Assembly (NCBI GenBank): GCA_964017145.1 | Contig: CAXHKQ010000138.1 | Coordinates: forward strand, 1-11,424 | From: Agrocybe praecox | Lineage: Eukaryota; Basidiomycota; Agaricomycetes; Agaricales; Agrocybaceae | Direction of reading: 5' to 3' | DNA: 11,424 nt | Shown: piece by piece, positions 1 to 8,540 of the stretch | Position numbering within the stretch: position 1 is the first letter of the stretch | How the letters are laid out: each line of letters starts with the position of its first letter | Position numbers and translations under genes: made by a program | The notes under the pieces: generated by a model | Told to the model about the DNA's origin: nothing | Databases searched by the model: none | Seen by the model: the letters and a program-made list of their open reading frames with translations, nothing else

Positions 1-528
1 CGCAACGTTATTATAACTTTTGTTCCTAACGTTATGAAAAGAACCGAGGGTTAGATAACGGTTATATAACCGTTATATAACCAAAAAATGCTACTTGGGT
101 TGTAATGTTCGAGAATTGTTCTGTTTAATGGACATTACTCTATAATCTACAAACAAATCGTTCGAGAAAAGTCTCATCATCTTCTTATAGTTGAGTCTTA
201 CGACATTTGTCCCACAAAACTAAAAGCCATATTTTTGTGAATGATCATGCAAATGCGTGTTAAACTGCGCAAAAACCTAAAATATCAACTGAAAATCGTC
301 TTGCGCGATTTGTATATAACCTAGACTGTTAGAACTGAAGGGATAAAATCGGACCTCACACTGGGCCACACAATCCGCCAACACCAGCGCGCACAAACAC
401 AATGCCAATATGTGATGAATGTGCGCGCTTGCAGTTTAATCGGCCTCAGTGCACAAAGTAGGAACATTTGTCACCTCCCGAACAAATGGCGTGTTTTATG
501 GGATTATGTCAAAGGCTGCGGAATAATC
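1..528. other. Gene-free left edge
   Basis: No reading frame, RNA gene or domain is recognisable here. The first 90 bases are AT-rich and repetitive: AACGTTAT occurs at 4-11 and 29-36, and a palindrome with a partial extra half lies at 55-82. The rest is mixed sequence. It could be intergenic, intronic or enhancer DNA; the sequence alone does not decide. Confidence 0.5.
55..76. repeat. 22-bp perfect palindrome with Myb-like half sites
   Basis: The half ATAACGGTTAT is followed directly by its exact reverse complement ATAACCGTTAT, with no spacer. A further TATAACC follows up to position 82, so the right half is partly repeated. Each arm contains TAACGG, which matches the general Myb recognition consensus YAAC(G/T)G. 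That match is short, and its use as a binding site is inference. It could equally be a cruciform-prone AT-rich sequence without function. Confidence 0.6.
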
Positions 529-666
529 CGACCGGCCGGTCGTCCGCATGACGGCGACGTGACGTCACGCGAACACTGAAGAGATTAGAATCGCGACAAG
601 CGCTTTGCTGGCGTCCGATTCTGATCGACGCATTCGTATAAATATCCAGTATAGTTTGAATCAGAC
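529..666 (+). promoter_or_regulatory. Candidate plus-strand promoter cluster
   Basis: Four elements lie in promoter order within 140 bp: a 14-bp perfect palindrome CGACCGGCCGGTCG (529-542), a perfect CRE in a 12-bp palindrome (558-569), a TATA box TATAAATA (637-644) and TCAGAC (661-666), one base off the insect initiator TCA(G/T)T(T/C). The initiator A at 663 is 26 bp from the start of the TATA box, close to normal spacing. The first ATG downstream is at 726 and opens only a 30-codon frame (726-818), so the first exon may be non-coding, may be spliced, or the transcript may be non-coding. No matching gene was recognised in the window. The motif cluster is seen; promoter function is inferred. 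Confidence 0.4.
558..569. promoter_or_regulatory. Full CRE/ATF-type palindrome
   Basis: CGTGACGTCACG is a perfect 12-bp palindrome containing the full cyclic-AMP response element TGACGTCA, the classical site for CREB/ATF bZIP dimers. It lies about 70 bp upstream of a TATA box, a usual position for functional CREs. Binding is not shown by the sequence. Confidence 0.5.
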
Positions 667-3520
667 ATAACTGAACTATCGCGCAAAGTCAAAAGTGAAT
701 ACAGTTCTAATTGCACACACGAAATATGCGTTGCGTGCTGAGCGTTCGGTGCGGCTGGTTAATTACGACAGACAATGTAATAAAAATAAAACATTACGTG
801 TCGTGCTCGCATGATTGACAGCATTGTGCGTTGTCCACCGTCGTCATCGACGGCAATTAATTTTTCGAGCCCCTGCCGCAACATATATTCCACATGTAAT
901 TGTCGTTAGAGCGCTCGAACTATATCCGAACGAAATTAATACACATCGCTTGCAGTACACGGGCCCATGTGCGTGTATGCACATTTTTTTTGTAACACCA
1001 CACTATTTCCAACCCAAAAATATGCGCGCCTTGACGCGACAGATGTGCGCTCTGATTCTCGGCTTCCGTTGTTCCGTAGAAACCTGCGGTGCGTGCATTT
1101 AACATGTAACACTACCATACAACGACCAACGACCATAATAAAGTGATTATTTTCTCCCGTTTTTATCGGCAAGGACGCAAGAACGCATAAGCACCAAAAA
1201 CAGAGATCAGCACTAGCTGCAGTAGCCGTTTTTTGGGTGCAATATTTATGGCATTTATCCGAAAAACTTAGTACCGGCTTTCGATGCACTGGCGATTAGG
1301 GATGATGGTGATTCAGTTGCTGGGCCCCGGCGGCTCGTTTCCATTAGAAATCTGTGCGTTTGAAGTAAGTTGAGCGTACGCTTGGTTGCGTGCGTTTGAT
1401 GATGGTGACCAAGCTAATGCTCTATCGGCTGCTGCTATGTCCGGGTCACGAGCATAATATGGGGGGTGGAGCGAACGGCGGAGATAATACCCGGTCTACT
1501 GGTGGCGGTCGGGAATGCCAAATTGATGGTTATTGTTGGACGTGTAATAATCCTGACCGACAGACTGAGAGAGAGAGTGTCCTATAGTTATAAATATTTT
1601 ACTAGGCTGCATTGTTCGCTGCTCGCAGCAGCATAGAATGCAGCATAAATTGATGCTTTGTACAGTACATTCCTTGCAGATAGACAGAGAATAATTCGAC
1701 GCTCCGCTATCCAGTTTATGTTGACAGATTGTATGAATTGCGCTCGCGCTATGATTTGTGCACACTATCGCGTTACATTGTTTGAGAAAAAATGTTCAAC
1801 CACAAGCCGTTTGATATTCAATATGGTTTGCAGTCGCGACCGCCGAAAAATCACCGGCCCATCTGTGCGCATACCGCGCGCACCGCATAACCATATAAAT
1901 GTATCACAATTTCAAGGATTACAACCACTTGGCCATTTTATATTTACAGCATAGATAACGAGCATGCTCTATTGTGATGTTGTTCATCCCCTCGCCCATC
2001 GGGCCAATTGTAGCACAGTATTCATAATTGTTTTCAAGTGCACTCATCGGTACGGTGCGGTCCTTGTGCATATTTTGATGTTTATCTGTTTTTGCGATTA
2101 CATGCGTATTGTGTGTATGTTGCGCTAGGACTACATCAAGCTCGTGCCAGGCAATTTGTTTGGATTTAATCGGTATTTGTGTATTTATGCATTTACATAG
2201 TCACCCGCTGCTACTGCTGCTGACGCTCATCGGAACGGACGGTCGGACCTGCAACATATTATGATAAGAATCTAAATGTGTCGTGTCGTCAACGATGGCC
2301 ATGACTGGTCAGAATCCCCAGCGGGCGGTTGTTGAATGTAAGTGCCGCGTTGTCTCGACACTAATTCATTTGGCTCGGTGTTTTTGCCGTGTAATATGCG
2401 TGTGGATACATGATGATTATTAGATTGGCGCTGATATCATCATCCAATATGCACGTATGCACGTGAAAATCAACTCCGCTGAGCATGGATGTCGCTTAGG
2501 ACCGCAGACGACGTTGTGGTCCAAATGCGGCGTGAAATTTGTATTTGGTTTGTAATTCGACACAGAAACTCGGACGGGTGCGCGCTCGCGTGCGAGGGGA
2601 TGAACGTGCAGACGCCGTGTGTGTATGTGTACTAACAAGGGTAGTTTAGTATGCTGTGCTGGCTGCAGCAGCAACTCGCACGTTCTCGTATTCGATGTCG
2701 ATAAACATGTGTGCGCTTGCGTGAGTTGTTTGAACTCGTCTCGCCGCGTTAAATGACGAACGACATTTATGCGTTATGCCGTGTGTACGCCCGATACCGA
2801 TTACCCGAAAATTAATATTTGCATTGGATTTGTGTCGAATTAGTTGCACACTGCATGCGCTGCAACACGACGACGGTGGCTTTTGGTGACCGCAGCGAAT
2901 TGTACTAATTTTCTGGATAAATATGGCATCCGTGAGGGTGTGGTGTCCTTGAGGCCAGCAGGAAATTGATTCTTTTTCACCCAATTCGTTGTGCTGACAT
3001 TGGAGAAAGTTGCTTAATCTCGTTGAATATCTCGCGATGCTCTGAATTGTTCAATCTCGCCGAATATGCATATTTTGATATGTTGTCCGTATGAATAAAA
3101 TAGATCGTTGATGCTCTCTGAATACTCGATCATGTACCACCCATCGCCGGATGATCGATGGGAAAACCGCACTCGGACTCGCACTTGGCCCGAATACACA
3201 TGTTGCCAAAACACTGCTGATACTCTAATTCAGTCGCGTGTCCAAGGGGTGTGTTTAATCGGTTTTATACCCTTCTAAAAACAACATAGGCATTGAAACA
3301 ATAAACACACTGTGCTTGACTCTTCATTCCATGATAATGTTGGTTTAGCATCTCACCGATCCTCGGCCGCAAAGAAAACATAGCAGTACTTGTTCCGGGT
3401 TCCGGAAACATAAACATCCAGCACTTCAGAACAGTGGGGAAACTAGCAATTTCGTTATCACAGTTCGCAATCAACTGTGCGGCACATTTGTACATTTATA
3501 TCCGTTGTCATTTGTGCGCC
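667..3520. other. Long region without recognisable genes
   Basis: Only short overlapping frames occur here, on both strands, many opened by non-ATG codons; none resembles a known family. Composition is near balanced, with many CpG and CA/TG dinucleotides. Small landmarks are a GA run (1567-1577, possible GAGA-factor site), an 8-bp direct repeat ending in the E-box CACGTG (2449-2465), and degenerate repeats at 3016-3123. If the 529-666 promoter is real this could be a first intron; otherwise it is regulatory or intergenic DNA. Confidence 0.5.
3016..3123. repeat. Degenerate short direct repeats
   Basis: AATCTCGTTGAATAT (3016-3030) recurs as AATCTCGCCGAATAT (3053-3067), with two mismatches. GATGCTCTGAAT (about 3036-3047) recurs as GATGCTCTCTGAAT (3110-3123), with a two-base insertion. 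The pairs interleave, suggesting an old local duplication. No coding or transposon signal accompanies them. Confidence 0.4.
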
Positions 3521-3528
3521 GCCGCCTA

Positions 3529-3907
3529 TCAGTTCATTTTCATCGAATAGCCGCTGACTGCGCGCCCGGTGTGCGTTGATTTCTGCACGAACATGATCCC
3601 GATGAATTGTCCGTTACACGAGCAATTCGAGTGCGCACAGTACAGAGTACTATACAAGCTATAATAACATGTCGACGTCGGGGGTGCGTCAAAATCTCAG
3701 AGCATATACGCACACACGCATACACGCAGAGGCGCGCACTGCCTTTGCCAACTGTTAACAACGTTGCTGCGAACACGAGACGGTTGATCGCTCTGCAATC
3801 GCGAACGCACACGCATAAACATATTCATACGCGTTATTCGAGAGCCGTCAGTCAGTCAGCAGACTGTGAACAAAATTCAGAGGAAAATATTCAAAATAGA
3901 AGTATGT
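3529..3907 (+). promoter_or_regulatory. Initiator-rich segment with possible 5' UTR and splice donor
   Basis: A perfect insect initiator TCAGTT starts at 3529, with a weak TATA-like TTTATAT at 3495-3501. Further on, TCAGTCAGTCAGC (3848-3860) carries overlapping initiators followed by A-rich, ATG-free sequence ending in AGAAGTATGT, whose GTATGT (3902-3907) matches a 5' splice donor. Immediately after it the sequence becomes AT-rich and intron-like. This could be a non-coding first exon of about 50 nt, but the motifs are short and no downstream exon was identified. An AATAAA at 3917-3922 is an alternative reading (transcript end). Confidence 0.2.
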
Positions 3908-4270
3908 TTTTTGCTAAATAAATATTAACCTTAGAGTGCGACGGGGTGTTTTTTGCATGGGGAGCATATTTTACTGAATTTTGAAAATTAAGAGTCTTGT
4001 ATCAAAATCTTCCCATAAATATATGTAGGTCCTGATCGTCTATGACCTATGACTAGTTTACCCGTGCATTTTACCCGTGAATTTGTAATAGAGGTAATTC
4101 CTTAACAATTTTTGCCGGACTGCACCTTGTTCTACCCATATAATTTTTCAAAACATAAATGTGTTGAAACAGCTGTGAAGATACTCTGAACTATTAGGAG
4201 TTTGAAATAGTTTTAGAAGGTTTCTTCGTACTTTGAGGCTTATGGAGCAAACATGGTTATATATAGATTT
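3908..4270. other. AT-rich DNA without genes
   Basis: Nothing coding was seen. The segment begins at the compositional break near 3,900. On the minus strand it lies downstream of the mariner transposase stop, so it should hold the element's 3' end if that survives, but no terminal inverted repeat could be recognised. Confidence 0.4.
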
Positions 4271-4556
4271 TTAAAAGTTTTGTCCATCGCTAGCCACTAC
4301 TTTTTGCTATCTTTCTGGAAATGTTTGGATACCAGCTCGGAAGAACCGTACATCTTTTGATACGATCCATGTATCGATCCATTTGTTGGCTTCCTCGTAA
4401 GATGTGGAGTGCTGGTGTAGAAATCGGACGGAGGTGTAGAAATCTGGGGAATACGGGGGCTGCGGTAGAAGATTCCATTTCAGCATTTCCAATTAGTTTT
4501 TGACGGGTTTTGCGACATGAGGACGATCGTTTTATTGTAGAAAAATTACTTTGTAG
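4271..4556 (-). pseudogene. Mariner transposase relic (C-terminal third)
   Basis: Read on the minus strand, this matches the end of a mariner (Tc1/mariner superfamily, D34D) transposase. In order are YKVIFLQ*NDRPHVAKPVKN, LEMLKWNLLPQPPYSPD, SYEEANKWIDTWIVSKD, FFRAGIQTFPER and *QKVVASDGQNF, then a TAA. These parallel the family motifs VILLHDNARPHVA, WEVLPHPPYSPD, SYEEVKKW and LPERWEKVVASDGQYF. It is dead. Stops replace the catalytic Asp of HDN, a Tyr after VKN and the Trp after LPER. A net insertion around a duplicated GATTTCTACACC (4414-4425 and 4433-4444) shifts frame at PSDY, which carries the last catalytic Asp. About a dozen codons between that Asp and SYEE are missing. The N-terminal two thirds, including the DNA-binding domain, and the inverted terminal repeats were not found. 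Full-length mariner proteins are about 345 residues; fewer than 100 codons remain. Confidence 0.88.
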
Positions 4557-5263
4557 GCTCTAGCGCATCATTTCTCGTCTGTAAACTAAATTACTAAGTT
4601 AATACCCATGAGCGTGCACGATATTGATGAAAATTGAAGGCCCGCCTTTGGATAACTGTTCAATATATTCAATTCGAATTTTCGCTAATCGCTAAATATA
4701 AATCTCAGGAATCACTCTGCCATTTTTCATATAACTGGCCTCAATAATACTCGGTCCATGCATGGAGTCAAATTCGATGATTTCATAAAAGTCTATGCTG
4801 TGCTCCGCAAGGGCGAGACTCATCGAACTAATTTGTTTTATAAATCATGCATTCATGTATATAATGAGCGGCATGCGTTTTTATTAAATTCTTGTCGGTG
4901 AACCGTTGAACTTTTTGAGACACACATTGCAGTTCAATTCCTATACTGGCGATTTGTACAGAGAAATATGTTAATTTTCAATCGTTAAATTAATGGATAA
5001 GACTACTTATGAGGTGAAACTTATTTTCCATGAAATGAGCATGTGTGTGAGAGTTGATGACAAGAAAAAACCATTGATAATTTTCACCTGGGGCCCTAAA
5101 AAGACGAATTTTATAGTTACATATTTTATTGAATTTTAGGGTCCCTGATAATTTTTCGATTGAAATTCCTTGATATCCTGACGTGGAACGACATCATGAA
5201 CACTTACCATGTGAATTATATTTTTCCCATATACGTTCAGATGCAGACAGACGATATTCGACA
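4557..5263. other. AT-rich DNA with a small inverted repeat
   Basis: No gene is recognised. The missing upstream part of the mariner transposase would be expected on the minus strand here, but none of its motifs were seen, so it was deleted or decayed beyond sight. GGGGCCCTAAAA (5090-5101) and TTTTAGGGTCCC (5134-5145) form a 12-bp inverted repeat with one mismatch around a 32-bp loop. GATAATTTT recurs at 5076-5084 and 5147-5155, on either side. Confidence 0.45.
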
Positions 5264-5758
5264 ATGTCCGCAGATTGTAGTTTTCCGACACCAAACATGA
5301 TATTTTCGAAGAACTTTTTGAAGACCCATGTTGTGGATATTGACAATTGTATCGATTGCATATTGTTCCTAAAAGTCCAAACTAAAAAAAAAATCGTGAT
5401 GGATCTACTTTTCGTCGACAGTAATGATGCGAAGCAAAAAATCCGTCCTTTTTCGACTCGCGAGCAGCTGTTTGCACGTCATAATCCGTTTCCCGCAAAT
5501 TGCGTTCGTTCGGCACGAATGTCGACATATTCACATTTGCGCGAGCGCCGTTTCTTAAACAAACTTTTTAAACTAATTCAAACTCCTGATAGTATATTTG
5601 GAAGAAGATGTTTGAACAAAATTACGATTTCAACGACGTCTGCTCGAGAGAAACAATCACAAGATCATACCAATTTTGGTATGTTTACATATTGTATGTC
5701 AGCAATTTTGTCGAGAATGAAATCTTCTGGAGTACAGAATATTCACATTGGGAAATGA
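5264..5758 (+). CDS. Hypothetical orphan reading frame, 164 residues
   Basis: The frame is open from about 5174, with its first ATG at 5264, giving 164 codons before TGA. It is the longest frame outside the bHLH gene and sits in moderately AT-rich DNA, where so long a frame is not expected by chance (my rough estimate is well below one per window this size). The product would be basic, with Lys/Arg-rich and Cys-containing stretches and a mid-region RERRFLNKLFKLIQ. No signal peptide, membrane span or known domain was recognised. A second plus-strand frame in another phase (ATG 5608 to 5970) overlaps its end and contains a canonical donor GTAAGT at 5798-5803. It could be an exon, a decayed transposon ORF or a fortuitous frame. 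The start is uncertain. Confidence 0.25.
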   Translation: MSADCSFPTPNMIFSKNFLKTHVVDIDNCIDCILFLKVQTKKKIVMDLLFVDSNDAKQKIRPFSTREQLFARHNPFPANCVRSARMSTYSHLRERRFLNKLFKLIQTPDSIFGRRCLNKITISTTSAREKQSQDHTNFGMFTYCMSAILSRMKSSGVQNIHIGK

Positions 5759-6035
5759 AAAAAACAAGTTCATACGAATGTGTTGATAACTCTGTCAGTA
5801 AGTCTGCCCAGTCGGCCAGATTTTGCCGGTGCCAACAACAACCAGTATACGCATGCTCGCTCACATGCAGTCACTATCCGAGCATTCGAACTTCGAACAC
5901 ACACGAGCATTTTTCATACGGCAGCACGAGCAGCGGAGTCGCAGCGCATAATGGTTGGCAGGTGACGTGAAATCGGGCTCTCGCCCATTGTTTCGGCCAC
6001 CCCATAGCAAATCGGCGGCATGTAAACATTGCAAC

Positions 6036-6063
6036 CGCGCGCGCACACACGCACACGCACACG
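6036..6063. repeat. CG/CA alternating tract
   Basis: Twenty-eight bases alternate pyrimidine and purine: a (CG)4 run followed by CA-rich repeats interrupted by CG. Such tracts are microsatellite-like and can adopt left-handed Z-DNA under negative supercoiling. The tract is nearly the reverse complement of the TG/CG tract at 6233-6254. Confidence 0.75.
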
Positions 6064-6232
6064 TAGAACGATCCGGCGAAAATGTAGGGGTAGGCCGCTC
6101 ACCCGTCAATGAGCACGACAAATGCGCTTGTGCACGACGACGAGCCGACACCGAATCCACCCGTACGGGATTTTCGATTGGGCTTTGCGCCTGCGGCGAT
6201 CGGGACTGGGTCTCGGGGATGCAGTGAGCGTA

Positions 6233-6254
6233 TGTGTGTGTGTGTGTGCGCGCG
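6233..6254. repeat. TG/CG microsatellite
   Basis: (TG)8 at 6233-6248 runs directly into (CG)3 at 6249-6254, making one alternating purine-pyrimidine tract. Length polymorphism is likely. Confidence 0.85.
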
Positions 6255-6642
6255 ACGTCGACATCGAAATAATAGTTATAATAATAATTGCGACCCCCTG
6301 AGGTGTCAACGACGGTTCGCGCTTGTGTGTACAGCAGCATGAATAAATTCTCGTATTTTGATTTTCGTTTGTGAACGCTTCAATGCATCCAATGTATGCT
6401 GTACGCGAGCATAGGCTCGGATTCAATGTCAGCGCTTTGCTGGGTATTTGTAATTGTTTTCGTTGACGCGAACATTGCGCGAAATGTGCGGCACGATGCA
6501 GCGATGCGTGAGCGCGACTTTAGCAACTCTATGCTGCGTTATCACCCCCGCATGTCACCCAACCGTGATTGATAGGTCGAACAGTTGGCTCAAAACTACG
6601 AATTCAATTGGTTCATCATGTTATGTGTTGCAATGATTTGTA

Positions 6643-6648
6643 TTTATT
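6643..6648 (-). terminator. Candidate poly(A) signal of the bHLH gene
   Basis: TTTATT on the plus strand reads AATAAA on the minus strand, about 535 nt past the tap stop codon. It is the first canonical hexamer I found downstream of the gene in its sense; nearer variants such as CATAAA (6915-6920) also exist. No clear GU-rich downstream element follows, so the cleavage position is uncertain. Confidence 0.4.
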
Positions 6649-6839
6649 TAAAATATATTCGTTATGATGTGTTGCAGTGTTTCGTATAGTATGTACAGAT
6701 TGTCGATGTATTTTTGTTTTCAAGGCAATTGTTCGTTGTGTGTTCCATAAGAGATCGGTGTATACGTGTTGGGTTCAAAACAGCGACATTTCAAATAAAT
6801 ACAAAATCAAATAGGGTCAATGTTATGAATATAATATGC

Positions 6840-6912
6840 GTTAGTTTCGTTTGAGAACAGCAAGGTTATATGAACATTGCAAATATCATCACCATACTCA
6901 AACGAAACTGAC
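6840..6912. repeat. 16-bp inverted repeat (hairpin) in the tap 3' flank
   Basis: GTTAGTTTCGTTTGAG (6840-6855) faces CTCAAACGAAACTGAC (6897-6912) across a 41-bp loop. One position differs. Transcribed from the plus strand it is a G-U wobble, giving a fully paired 16-bp stem. From the minus strand, the sense of tap, it is a C-A mismatch. It could be an RNA structural element, a hairpin precursor or a decayed transposon terminus. The arms are short for a miRNA precursor and the loop is large. Confidence 0.6.
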
Positions 6913-7182
6913 CAGAATTTATGCTGAGGATAATATCGTGTGCGGTGTCAACGAATGTGCTGCGAGCATAGTAAATCGCAGCAGAATTATTCTCAATTCC
7001 ACCGCAATTTAGTACACACACATTCGTACCCAAAAAACGGTGCGACGGTGCAATTTTGTTCGTTCACAATTACTATAAATCTACCAACTTACTACATGAT
7101 CAGTGATCCATGTTTCCGCCCGCCGCCAGCCAGCGTGACTAGACCGATTGACTAACCTACCATACCCAAAGATCACTGCTAC

Positions 7183-8448
7183 CTACAGTGCCTGGAATGC
7201 ACCGTACGTGTTCGTCAGCTGTTCGTTGAAATCCTTCCACGGTGGCGTGTGCGCATAGAAACTGCTGTTATGATGCTGCGCCTGCTGCGCATTATGCGTA
7301 TGCTGCACATGCTGATGCTGATGCTGTTGGGGCTGCTGCTGAGGCGCCATATGATGCGGCATGTGATGGACCGTTCCGGAGACTTGCGTCTCGTGCGTCT
7401 GCTGCTCGATCGGATGAGGCAGCGTCTGCGGATACGCCGAGTAGCCCGTCTGCTCACTCGCATACGGACTAGCATATCCATATGACGTCGCCTGCGTCTG
7501 CGTCGTGGCCGTTGGCGCACTCGGACCCGGCGCATTCGCAGCCGCATCGAACGCCCCCTTGAACAGATCGTAGTTCTGCTTGGAAAAGTACCCCGGATCA
7601 GCGACTTCGGCGCTCGTTGCGGGCACTTGCTGCTGGCTCATCCCAGACGACACGGCACCATAATGCTGCATACTGTTGTACATATCCGCCTGAGTAAAAG
7701 CCGCCGCAGCCGCTCCCGCTGGCGGTCCGCCAATTCCGAACATATGACACGGCTGCATGTTCACAAACACCGCCTCGAACAGCTCCTTCGTGAACGGCTC
7801 CCCGCTCAACGTAATACTCTGCAGCTTCTCCAGATCCAAATTGATCGGCCCCCCATTGTCCAGCACCTGCTCCAGCGCAAAGATGTAATTGTGCGCAAAG
7901 CGCAGCGTCTCGATCTTCGTCAGTTTGGTGTCCTCGGGGAAGGTGGGCAGCGCGACGCGCAGCTTCTCCAGCGCATCGTTGAGCATGTGCATGCGGTTGC
8001 GTTCGCGATCGTTCGCCTTCATGCGGCGGTTCTTCTTGATGCGCATCACCTGGGTGGGGCTGCGCGTGCGCGTCATCCGGTTCTTGCCGACGGCGTACTT
8101 GCGCTTGGGTTTTGGTTCGCCATCGGCGGATTTGGTGGGCGTCGATGTCTGCGCTGGTGAGAATTCCTCGCCTGGCCGGGTCTGGGACAGATGGGAGACG
8201 AGCGATTTGCCTGGGCTGCCGCCACTGTGCATTCCAGGCATGCCAGAGGGCATTCCGTGCATCGTCGTGGACTGCTCGAAGTTCAGGCGCCTGGAGGCGT
8301 GCTGCGCTTGGGCAGATGGAGCCTGCGATGCAGCGCCGAAGCTGTGCTCGAAGCTCTTCTCGTAGCCGCTGTCCGACGACGAGGAGTCATCGTCGAACTC
8401 GTCGAAGGAGCGATCGTCGAAGGCGCTGCCGCTGTAGCTGACGGACAT
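7183..8448 (-). CDS. tap: Neurogenin-family bHLH transcription factor, Tap-like
   Basis: This is a proneural transcription factor of 421 residues. In Drosophila, Tap (target of Pox neuro, biparous) is the single neurogenin homologue and acts in neural precursors and neurons as an E-box-binding heterodimer with Daughterless. The bHLH domain spans about residues 141-194 (DNA 7867-8028). The basic region has [14 protein letters not shown] with Glu149 and Arg150, the E-box contact residues, followed by helix 1, a loop with [11 protein letters not shown], and helix 2 with [13 protein letters not shown]. These are neurogenin-type signatures. Before it lie an acidic/Ser-rich N-terminus (10-30) and a basic KPKRK stretch (113-118), a likely nuclear localisation signal. 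After it come an Ala run (245-250) and Gln/His-rich low complexity (about 360-393), ending at [18 protein letters not shown]. The frame stays open upstream to a GTG at 8496 but has no ATG there. The ATG at 8448 has A at -3 and begins MSVSYSG, so I chose it. No intron is needed. Met155 replaces the Asn usual in RMHNLN. Stop is TAG. Confidence 0.93.
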   Translation of the reverse strand: MSVSYSGSAFDDRSFDEFDDDSSSSDSGYEKSFEHSFGAASQAPSAQAQHASRRLNFEQSTTMHGMPSGMPGMHSGGSPGKSLVSHLSQTRPGEEFSPAQTSTPTKSADGEPKPKRKYAVGKNRMTRTRSPTQVMRIKKNRRMKANDRERNRMHMLNDALEKLRVALPTFPEDTKLTKIETLRFAHNYIFALEQVLDNGGPINLDLEKLQSITLSGEPFTKELFEAVFVNMQPCHMFGIGGPPAGAAAAAFTQADMYNSMQHYGAVSSGMSQQQVPATSAEVADPGYFSKQNYDLFKGAFDAAANAPGPSAPTATTQTQATSYGYASPYASEQTGYSAYPQTLPHPIEQQTHETQVSGTVHHMPHHMAPQQQPQQHQHQHVQHTHNAQQAQHHNSSFYAHTPPWKDFNEQLTNTYGAFQAL

Positions 8449-8540
8449 CTTGATGGCGAGGTTGATGGATGGGTCGATGGGGCGGATGTGGATCACAAAA
8501 CGGTTGGTTGGTCGGTTGTAGCGGGTGTTCGTAATTTATA

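Larger units (their letters stand above)
5759..6642. other. CpG-rich non-coding region
   Basis: No frame resembles a known protein; overlapping frames on both strands follow from the GC-rich, CA/TG-rich composition. It contains TTCGAACTTCGAA (about 5885-5897), a CAGGTG E-box at 5959-5964, and two alternating purine-pyrimidine tracts. It lies beyond the 3' end of the bHLH gene. An enhancer, or the promoter of an unrecognised transcript, would fit the composition, but nothing here proves it. Confidence 0.4.
6643..7182 (-). other. Probable 3' UTR of tap
   Basis: The stretch between the tap stop codon and the first canonical AATAAA in sense orientation is AT-rich and has no conserved frame. It contains a 16-bp inverted repeat (6840-6912). 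The extent rests only on the poly(A) hexamer. A plus-strand AATAAA at 6793-6798 could instead end an unrelated plus-strand transcript. Confidence 0.4.

Noticed and set aside
4321..4503. Plus-strand 60-codon ATG frame
   Set aside because: It lies entirely antisense to the mariner relic, whose minus-strand reading matches transposase motifs.
5880..5900. TTCGAA motifs suggesting a tRNA T-loop
   Set aside because: No acceptor or anticodon stem partners were found at the right distances.
5861..6426. Several overlapping frames on both strands (up to 159 codons)
   Set aside because: They are driven by CA/TG tracts and CpG-rich DNA lacking stops. Some open with non-ATG codons, and the His-Thr and Cys-Val runs are translated microsatellite.
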